Of a DNA stretch of 42,500 nt, positions 34,272 to 42,500 are shown in pieces. The DNA lies in the NCBI GenBank assembly GCA_013824085.1, contig PNNF01000006.1:1-42500 (forward strand). Reading direction: 5' to 3'. Each line of letters begins with the position of its first letter. Positions within the stretch are counted from its first letter, which is position 1. The DNA comes from Chlorobiaceae bacterium. Its GTDB lineage: Bacteria > Bacteroidota > Ignavibacteria > Ignavibacteriales > Ignavibacteriaceae. Below the pieces are notes generated by a model that worked only from the letters and a program-made list of their open reading frames with translations, was not told the origin of the DNA and did no database searches. A program made the position numbers and the translations under genes.

Positions 34272-34400
34272 ACAAATAAATTCCTTAGTGGTTCTCTGAG
34301 GTTCTCCGAGTAATTTTTTTTGTTTACTCAGAGAGAAGTTACACAAATAAATTTCTCAGTGGTGCTCTTTACCTTCTCTGAAGTTCTCTGTTTAATTTAT
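34272..34400. repeat. Two degenerate copies of a 71-bp-period repeat
   Basis: ACAAATAAATT-C-CT-AGTGGT begins at 34272 and recurs with 19 of 21 bases identical at 34343. Each copy continues with TTCTCTGA-GTTCTC and a T-rich tail. A partial inverse, CTCAGAGAGAAG, lies between. The wording is like the 'tctctgtggttctctg' phrases found between genes in many genomes. I have not verified that relation. Confidence 0.65.
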
Positions 34401-34429
34401 TTTTATTTTCAGAAGACTCACAAAAAAAA

Positions 34430-35374
34430 TTAATCTTCTTGAGATTCTAACCATCGTTCGGCATCGATTGCAGCCATACATCCCGTGCCTGCTGCGGTTA
34501 TTGCTTGTCGATAAGTTTTATCAGCTACATCTCCCGCTGCAAATACCCCGGGAATATTCGTATAAGTCGAGCCACTCTGAACAATCAAATATCCATTCTC
34601 ATCCATATCCAAAATTCCGTTAAACAATTTTGTATTTGGTTGATGACCAATTGCAACAAACATTCCATCGCACAAAAATTCTGAAACTTCGTTTGTCTTT
34701 GTATCTTTCAGTTTAACGCCGGTAAAACTTTTTCTATTCTCTTCATCTTTACCGAGAACTTCAACAACAGTTTTGTTAAGTAGGAATTTTATTTTAGGAT
34801 TTTTTTTAGTTCTATCGACCATAATTTTCGATGCCCTAAATTCTTCTCTTCTATGCACTACAAAAACTTCTGCTGCGAATTTCGTTAAGTAGTTTGCTTC
34901 TTCGAGTGCAGTATCGCCGCCGCCAACGACAATAACTTTTTGATTTTTAAAAAAGAATCCATCGCAAGTAGCACAAGCAGAAACTCCATAACCCATATAT
35001 ATTTTTTCGCTCTCTAATCCGAGCAATTTAGCCGAAGCACCCGTTGAAATAATTACAGAGTCTGAAGTATAAACTTCATCAAATGATTTCAGAACAAAAG
35101 GACGTGAACTAAAATCGACTTCAGTTATTTCTTTAAACTCACTCTTAGCTCCGAATCGCTGCACCTGTTTTCGCATTACGTCCATCAATACTGGACCTTG
35201 AATTCCATGTTCAAATCCGGGATAATTTTCTACTTCAGTTGTTATTGTAAGTTGTCCGCCTGGTTGAACTCCTTCAAAAATAATGGGACTCAAATTTGCG
35301 CGTGCTGTGTAAAGTGCTGCTGTCAGTCCTGCAGGACCCGAGCCAATGATTATTACTTTATGATGATTGTTCAT
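34430..35374 (-). CDS. trxB: Thioredoxin reductase
   Basis: This FAD- and NADPH-dependent reductase of thioredoxin has 314 residues. The FAD loop IIGSGPAGLTAALYTARAN is near the start, the redox-active pair is CATC (C134, C137), the NADPH loop is VVGGGDTALEEANYL, and VHRREEFRASK and GVFAAGDVADKTYRQAITAAG follow. HRRxxFRA suggests NADPH preference. It starts at ATG 35374 with GGAG upstream and appears to be a single-gene unit. Confidence 0.96.
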   Translation of the reverse strand: MNNHHKVIIIGSGPAGLTAALYTARANLSPIIFEGVQPGGQLTITTEVENYPGFEHGIQGPVLMDVMRKQVQRFGAKSEFKEITEVDFSSRPFVLKSFDEVYTSDSVIISTGASAKLLGLESEKIYMGYGVSACATCDGFFFKNQKVIVVGGGDTALEEANYLTKFAAEVFVVHRREEFRASKIMVDRTKKNPKIKFLLNKTVVEVLGKDEENRKSFTGVKLKDTKTNEVSEFLCDGMFVAIGHQPNTKLFNGILDMDENGYLIVQSGSTYTNIPGVFAAGDVADKTYRQAITAAGTGCMAAIDAERWLESQED

Positions 35375-35510
35375 TTATTCTCCAAATTTTATTTTAGTTA
35401 GATACAATTTTTATTTTATCGATTCAATTTTGAAACTTAATATTTTTTTTAGTTTAGATTAAAATATTTTTGATTAATCTTAATAATATTGCTCGTGAAT
35501 TGGTGACATT

Positions 35511-35585
35511 ATTTTTTTTGTTGGGACTATGGGGACGTTGGTGACACATGGGAAAATATTTTTTTTATTCATCAATCCTACAATC
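35511..35585. repeat. Intergenic repeat element, copy 1
   Basis: A T-run, GTTGGGACTATGGGGACG, an AT-rich stretch and CATCAATCCTACAATC make up this copy. It aligns over its whole length with copy 2 at 35802-35877, differing by scattered substitutions and small gaps. Confidence 0.8.
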
Positions 35586-35688
35586 CGGAGATTCTTTTTA
35601 TTTCACTTTAGGGAAACAGTCGCGGGCTCCTTCAGAATGACAGTTGCTCTATTTTTCCCTATCAGTGATTATCTGTTTTATCTGTGTC

Positions 35689-35712
35689 ATCCGCGTTCAA
35701 TTGTCTTTTTTT
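35689..35712. repeat. ATCCGCGTTC-ATTGT-T8 phrase, copy 1
   Basis: The phrase ATCCGCGTTCAATTGTC followed by eight T residues recurs near 35788-35811 as ATCCGCGTTCTATTGTG plus T8, with two substitutions. Confidence 0.75.
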
Positions 35713-35717
35713 TGGAT

Positions 35718-35757
35718 CGCTGATGACGCTGATTTTCAACCGCTGATCTTCGCTGAT
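35718..35757. repeat. Four copies of CGCTGAT in 40 bp
   Basis: CGCTGAT occurs at 35718-35724, 35727-35733, 35741-35747 and 35751-35757, at irregular spacings of two to seven bases, all in the same direction. Confidence 0.9.
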
Positions 35758-35801
35758 TTAAATCCGCGTTGCGCAGCATCCGCTTTATCCGCGTTCTATT
35801 G

Positions 35802-35877
35802 TGTTTTTTTTGTTGGGACAATGGGGACGATTGGGACAATTGAAGAAATATTATTTTTATTCTTCAATCCTGCAATC
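35802..35877. repeat. Intergenic repeat element, copy 2
   Basis: A T-run, GTTGGGACAATGGGGACG, then ATTGGGACAATTG, an AT-rich part and TTCAATCCTGCAATC make up this copy of the element at 35511-35585. ATCAATCCTGCA is repeated once more immediately after it, at about 35878-35889, just before the queG stop. Confidence 0.8.
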
Positions 35878-35911
35878 ATCAATCCTGCATTTTATTCGCC
35901 ACTAAGTTTAA

Positions 35912-36835
35912 TTACTGAGAAACAAATTTTGCGTTTCGTTTTAGTCCCTTTAGCTTTGTTCTTTTTATGGGGCTTAAATTAAACCGCTCACTAAATTCTT
36001 TTTCTGTCATATTAATAATTTTTTCTGTTTCAATCTCAACATTAACTGGCTCAAACTCAGCAACTTTAGATTCTGCAAAAAACTTTATGTTCCAAGGACA
36101 AACATCTTGACAAATATCGCAACCAAAAATCCAATTGTCGAACTTCCCTTTCAATGTTTCATCAATCTCATTTTTATTTTCAATTGTTTGATAAGAAATA
36201 CATTTGTTGGAATCGATTAAATATGGTTGAACAATTGCATCTGTCGGACACGCATCAATACAGGCTGTGCACGAGCCACAAAAATCTGCTATTACATTCG
36301 AGAAAGAAAAAGTCTTGTTGCAGATTATCGTCGCAATAAAAAACCAACTTCCGATTTCTTTATTAATTACGTTCGTATGTTTTCCCTGCCAACCCAATCC
36401 CGAACGAACCGCCCAAACTTTATCCATAACTGGGCCTGTGTCAACATAGTAAACAGCTTCAAAAGAGTTATCAATATTTTTTAATTGCGTAATCAAGTCT
36501 TCACATTTTTGCCACATAACAAAGTGATAATCTTTTCCCCAAGCATAACGAGAGATTTTTCCTGAAGATTTTTTTTCAGAAAAATTTTCATTATAATAAT
36601 AATTTAATCCAAGAGAAATAACTGAGACAGCATTTGGAAAAATATTTTTTACATCTAATCTTTTTTCAAGATTTTTTTCCATGTATTTCATTTCGGCATG
36701 ATAATTTTTCTCAAGCCAAATATTTAATTTCAGAAATTCTTCATCAAGACTTTCTGCTTTTGCAAAACCGACTAAGTCAAATCCAATTTTGCGTGAAGAG
36801 TCAATCACAATTTCATTTGTAATTTTGCTCATCAT
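35912..36835 (-). CDS. queG: Epoxyqueuosine reductase
   Basis: QueG reduces epoxyqueuosine to queuosine in tRNA, using cobalamin and two [4Fe-4S] clusters. The protein has YYVDTGPVMDKVWAVRSGLG with the catalytic Asp, GWQGKHTNVIN, then the ferredoxin cysteines CGSCTACIDACPTDAI and CDICQDVCPW, and ends with SPIKRTKLKGLKRNAKF. The C-terminal HEAT-like repeats of longer QueG proteins are absent, as in other short versions of about 307 residues. I chose ATG 36835; two GTG codons lie in frame just upstream, up to 36841. The last bases abut the repeat-rich gap. It overlaps or touches the Rieske gene. Confidence 0.93.
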   Translation of the reverse strand: MMSKITNEIVIDSSRKIGFDLVGFAKAESLDEEFLKLNIWLEKNYHAEMKYMEKNLEKRLDVKNIFPNAVSVISLGLNYYYNENFSEKKSSGKISRYAWGKDYHFVMWQKCEDLITQLKNIDNSFEAVYYVDTGPVMDKVWAVRSGLGWQGKHTNVINKEIGSWFFIATIICNKTFSFSNVIADFCGSCTACIDACPTDAIVQPYLIDSNKCISYQTIENKNEIDETLKGKFDNWIFGCDICQDVCPWNIKFFAESKVAEFEPVNVEIETEKIINMTEKEFSERFNLSPIKRTKLKGLKRNAKFVSQ

Positions 36836-37179
36836 CACCAATTAAATATTTTCTTAAAAACTTTTACATAAACATCGCTCTCAACAATTTTTACTTGATA
36901 AGAATCTAAACCTTTTCTCCCATCCGCTCTTTTGCCATCTTTAAGACGATACTCCCAACCGTGAGCGGGACAAACGACGCAATCATCTTCGATAAAGCCG
37001 TCAAAAATTATTGATGCGTGCAAGTGTGTGCAAACATTATTTAGTGCGTAAACATTTTCGTCTATCTTAAAGAGTGCAATCTCAACATCATTGACGAGAA
37101 ATTTTTTTCCTCTTTTTTCTGATAGCTCATCTAATCTGCAGACTTTGAAAAAATCTTGAAGCTCTTCATTGTTTCTCAT
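36835..37179 (-). CDS. Rieske [2Fe-2S] ferredoxin-like protein
   Basis: This 114-residue soluble Rieske domain has the ligand motifs C50-T-H52 (VCTHLHAS) and C70-P-A-H73 (VVCPAHGWEY), spaced by 17 residues as in dioxygenase-type ferredoxins and the small subunit of nitrite reductase. There is no membrane anchor or signal peptide, so it is a cytoplasmic electron carrier or a regulatory subunit. It starts one base within the end of the metallo-hydrolase gene and is followed by queG. The partner is unknown. Confidence 0.92.
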   Translation of the reverse strand: MRNNEELQDFFKVCRLDELSEKRGKKFLVNDVEIALFKIDENVYALNNVCTHLHASIIFDGFIEDDCVVCPAHGWEYRLKDGKRADGRKGLDSYQVKIVESDVYVKVFKKIFNW

Positions 37180-38009
37180 TACTTTAGTTTAAATCCTTTT
37201 TCAGTTTTTATAACTTTTGAAAATGGAATTTTGGGATCGTGCTCAAAAATTAAAGTCCAATCTTCTTCAACAGCTGTTAATAAAATTTCTTTTTTTTCTT
37301 GAAGAGTGATTAGTGGTTGCAAATCATAAGCCATAATAAAAGGTAGATGAACGTGTGATGCGAACGGAATCAAATCGCCACAAAAGAAAAATGTATTTGA
37401 ACTATCAGATATTTTTAAGAATTGCTGTCCGAAAGTGTGTCCATTTGCAAGCACGATTTCAAGTTCATCATCAAAATGTTTTGTCTTCTCATCTAAGAAA
37501 TTAAGAAGACCTTCTTTTGCAAGCGGCTCAAAATTTTCTTTTATGTAACTTCCGCGGTCTCTATCACTTGGGTTCATTCCCCAATCGAAATTCTTTTTCT
37601 GAACAAAATATTTTGCATTCGGAAAAGTGGGAACGATTTTACCGTTGTCATATCTCGTTGAAAAGCCCACGTGGTCAAAATGTAAGTGAGTTAAAAAGAC
37701 ATCAGTAATATCATCTGGAGTAAAAGACAATTTAGATAACGAATTTATCAAGTCATTTTCGGATTGCTCAATTTTATAAATCTCTTTTGATTTCTCATCC
37801 CATTTTGTTCCCATTCCAGTATCGACTAAAATTTTTCGCGAATCTGAAATCAAGAGCAAACATCGAGTTGAAAGCGTAACTCGATTTTTATCATCTGAAG
37901 GATTAGTCCTCTCCCAAAGTAGTTTTGGGATTATACCGAACATTGCACCGCCATCGAGACGAAAATATCCCGATTCAATTATGTGAAGTTTATATTTACC
38001 AATTTTCAT
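37179..38009 (-). CDS. Metallo-beta-lactamase-fold hydrolase
   Basis: This 276-residue MBL-superfamily protein has the metal site HLHFDH (108-113), then a later histidine in LANGHTFGQQ, an aspartate in FFFCGDLIPFASH and a last histidine in IFEHDPKIP. The order and spacing resemble lactonase-like or glyoxalase II-like members with two metals, and the N-terminal GTKWDEKSKE region resembles quorum-quenching lactonase relatives. The true substrate is unknown. It is the first gene of a trio with Rieske and queG, with overlapping or touching ends. Confidence 0.9.
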   Translation of the reverse strand: MKIGKYKLHIIESGYFRLDGGAMFGIIPKLLWERTNPSDDKNRVTLSTRCLLLISDSRKILVDTGMGTKWDEKSKEIYKIEQSENDLINSLSKLSFTPDDITDVFLTHLHFDHVGFSTRYDNGKIVPTFPNAKYFVQKKNFDWGMNPSDRDRGSYIKENFEPLAKEGLLNFLDEKTKHFDDELEIVLANGHTFGQQFLKISDSSNTFFFCGDLIPFASHVHLPFIMAYDLQPLITLQEKKEILLTAVEEDWTLIFEHDPKIPFSKVIKTEKGFKLK

Positions 38010-38691
38010 AACTATAAAATTTTATTTCTTAAAGTTAAGAAAATAAACTATTGATAAGAATGAGATTTACTCAAAGGATTTCAAATCAGGTTAAGTGAAA
38101 ATCTAAAATTATCTGTTCTTACAAATAAAAGAAATTTTTCCAATCTGTTAAGAAAATTTTTGAGTGGATGATTTTGATTATCCATACAAAAAAATTTTGG
38201 TAATTTTATTTTGAATAGTACGAAAAAAATTACTATTGAATTTTGTTCCTGACAAAAATACATTTTATTAATTTTAGCCAAATAGAAAACCGCATAATTA
38301 TTCTAGCTTTGTTTTTTGGAGTGTAGTAAACCGGAAATTAAATCGCTTTTGAGAATACGTCCAATCAATCACCGCTTACACAATAAGATATCAGCCGAAA
38401 TTCGATTGCTTTGTGTTAAACTAAACTTTATAAAAATTTAACTGACAACTAAAAGAAAAGCACTCTACGATGGTTGTAATTAAAGGCAATAGATGTGTTG
38501 AGGACTATGTATCAAGTAAAGATTAGACTAACGCAATCACAAGAAAAAGCAAATATACTCTTCGCTCCTTATTGAAAACAAATTGAATTACTAAAATTTT
38601 TCAATATTAACAATTCTTCAGACTGACCCAATGCGGAAAACAGGAAAAATAATTTCTTTATTTATACTAATTGATTTAGAATAGAAGTCAC
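38010..38691. other. 682-bp gap with no clear gene
   Basis: It is AT-rich, with only short frames. A hairpin GGATGAT/ATTATCC (one G-U pair) is near 38165-38182. An 18-codon frame beginning ATG at 38470 has no recognisable product. It lies between the MBL gene's upstream side and the 3' end of the MqnA-like gene, so the MBL promoter should be near 38020-38100. Confidence 0.5.
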
Positions 38692-39459
38692 TTATACAAA
38701 ATTTGGGACGACAATATCTTTAATAGTTCCATGCAGAAAAGGAATTCGTAACAATTCGTTTATTCCTTCAATATCAGCTTCATTCAAATTATAAATAACG
38801 GAACCTATTCCCTCTCGAATATTATCCTTCACTTCACTCTGAAGATCAGAATAAGAATTTGTTAATAGTTCATCAATATTAGAATAAATTTCAGTCGCAC
38901 TTCTACTTAAAATTTCTTCACACAATTGTAACTGTTTTTTATCAGTTGAGGCAAGGAGATAATTTACATAAGGAGCAGAAATATACTCCTCAATTGTTTC
39001 GGAAAAACTTATAGCATTCGAAATAAATTTTTTGTTGCTAAAATTTTCATCCCCAACTATCAGATAATTGTCAGAATTGTTCAGCTCATTATTAGCGTCA
39101 ATACTTAACTCAACGTCCAACTCATAAAGTTCTTTCATCATTATTTTAGAAAGAATAACTTCATTTTTTGAAATATCACCACGCAAGAATAATTTTTCAA
39201 TTTGATTAACGCCTTCGCCAAAATATAAATAGGAATTACATAATTGTTCGTCGAAACAAATTCCATATTTTTTTGAAACAAATAAGTCGTTATGGTCCAA
39301 AAGGTCAAAGATAGGAATGAAAGAAACCGAGTTAGTGTTTAAGAGAAGTGACTTAGTTAACAGAGAAGAAGCAGAAAAACTAATATTGAGATTGCTCGCT
39401 TCAGAAATTGAGTGAACAATTAATTGAGAAAAAATATTTTTCGGTAAGAAAAGATTCAT
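38692..39459 (-). CDS. Divergent MqnA/MqnD-like protein
   Basis: This 255-residue protein has no signal peptide or membrane helix and resembles, weakly, the periplasmic-binding-like fold of MqnA (chorismate dehydratase of the futalosine menaquinone route). Features that fit are a position like 'VSFIPIFDLLDH' (about 44-55), YGICFDEQLCNSYLYFG (63-79), the LIVGDENF element and a C-terminal IREGIGSVIYNLNEADIEGI. The usual SYLNTLP opening of MqnA is missing, so catalysis may differ. The frame extends to 39519 but that part overlies a terminator, so ATG 39459 is chosen. Name this MqnA-like only with caution. No other menaquinone genes are in the window. Confidence 0.6.
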   Translation of the reverse strand: MNLFLPKNIFSQLIVHSISEASNLNISFSASSLLTKSLLLNTNSVSFIPIFDLLDHNDLFVSKKYGICFDEQLCNSYLYFGEGVNQIEKLFLRGDISKNEVILSKIMMKELYELDVELSIDANNELNNSDNYLIVGDENFSNKKFISNAISFSETIEEYISAPYVNYLLASTDKKQLQLCEEILSRSATEIYSNIDELLTNSYSDLQSEVKDNIREGIGSVIYNLNEADIEGINELLRIPFLHGTIKDIVVPNFV

Positions 39460-39473
39460 AATAAAAGAATTTA

Positions 39474-39501
39474 AAAATAAAAAACCCCGACAAGCGGGGT
39501 T
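39474..39501 (-). terminator. Intrinsic terminator of the rRNA operon
   Basis: On the minus strand AACCCCG (39495-39501) pairs with CGGGGTT (39483-39489) around a five-base loop CTTGT, followed by a T-rich run (T6-A-T5 pattern). It lies about ten bases past the 5S 3' end. The next gene starts 15 bases beyond it. Confidence 0.9.
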
Positions 39502-39510
39502 AAAATAAAA

Positions 39511-39627
<117 letters not shown>

Positions 39628-39701
39628 AAAAATCTGAAAAAATAAATGAAAGAAAGAAAGAGTTAGAACCTATTTAAGGGTATTAATTGTGAATAAAATA
39701 A

Positions 39702-42500
<2,799 letters not shown>

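Larger units (their letters stand above)
34036..34429. other. Intergenic region between trxB and ybjQ
   Basis: The 394-bp gap holds no gene. It contains a weak hairpin at 34165-34180 and two degenerate repeat units at 34272-34400, and must contain the promoter for the ybjQ-era-ispF run. Confidence 0.5.
35375..35911. other. 537-bp repeat-rich intergenic region between queG and trxB
   Basis: No gene is credible. It contains a duplicated element of about 75 bp, a duplicated ATCCGCGTTC phrase, a CGCTGAT array and a phrase containing TCGCGGGCTCCTTCAGAATG. Reading frames in it are by-products of these repeats. Confidence 0.7.

Noticed and set aside
34272-34400. CRISPR-like array
   Set aside because: Only two imperfect units, unequal text, no spacer pattern and no cas genes in the window.
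35529-35982. Plus-strand frames of 64 and 112 residues
   Set aside because: They are translations of the intergenic repeats and run into the antisense of queG.
38470-38526. 18-residue frame on the plus strand
   Set aside because: Too short, no ribosome site, no context.

Overview
The window is AT-rich (about one third G+C by eye) bacterial DNA. The gene set fits the Bacteroidota/Chlorobiota/Ignavibacteriota group: a DUF3098-like membrane protein, UPF0145, a DivIC-type septum protein, an agmatine deiminase/AguB pair, weak Shine-Dalgarno sites and many TTG/GTG starts. I lean towards Ignavibacteriota. This is inferred from gene content, not from a database search. Almost all genes lie on the minus strand in tightly packed runs.

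Region 1 (about 360-14001, minus) is a surface-polysaccharide operon. In transcription order it encodes a Wzz-type chain-length protein, a Wzy-type polymerase, a Wzx-type flippase, a GT2, WecB (UDP-GlcNAc 2-epimerase), a GT4, a second GT4 broken by a one-base frameshift, a complete polyprenyl-phosphate glycosyl-1-phosphate transferase (PGT), a dolichol-phosphate-mannose-synthase-like GT2, a 659-residue GT2 fused to a catalytically degraded PGT, and finally accA. It contains the main parts of a Wzx/Wzy export pathway.

Region 2 (14002-16350, plus) has an intergenic region with candidate promoters in both directions, an unrecognised 84-residue gene, and a two-hairpin element ending in a strong terminator. 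Then come a DUF3098-like gene, an orphan EutN/CcmL (microcompartment vertex) homologue and dprA, the last three with overlapping or near-overlapping ends.

Region 3 (16347-21551, minus) reads metF, Gfo/Idh oxidoreductase, class II aldolase, ddl, ftsB/divIC-like and rarA. mnmA (plus) follows at 21768-22841.

Region 4 (22939-30067, minus) reads lnt, ltaE, a frameshifted 4HBT thioesterase, a PolB-like 3'-5' exonuclease and aguB, then aguA and a radical SAM/SPASM protein. The aguA/aguB pair is the agmatine-to-putrescine route.

Region 5 (30068-31140) is accessory DNA with a decayed MntA/HepT (MNT/HEPN) toxin-antitoxin pair on the plus strand, carrying one in-frame stop and one frameshift. Region 6 (31141-38009, minus) is housekeeping: trxB; ybjQ-era-eamA-acyP-ispF; and a metallo-beta-lactamase/Rieske/queG trio. 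Its two larger intergenic gaps carry degenerate repeats.

Region 7 (38010-42500) has a 682-bp gap with no clear gene, a divergent MqnA/MqnD-like gene immediately behind a terminator, and the 3' part of an rRNA operon on the minus strand (5S and a 23S whose 5' end lies outside the window). No tRNA, CRISPR array, intact insertion sequence or phage gene was seen. Three genes each lack exactly one base, so sequence quality should be considered before calling all of them real pseudogenes.
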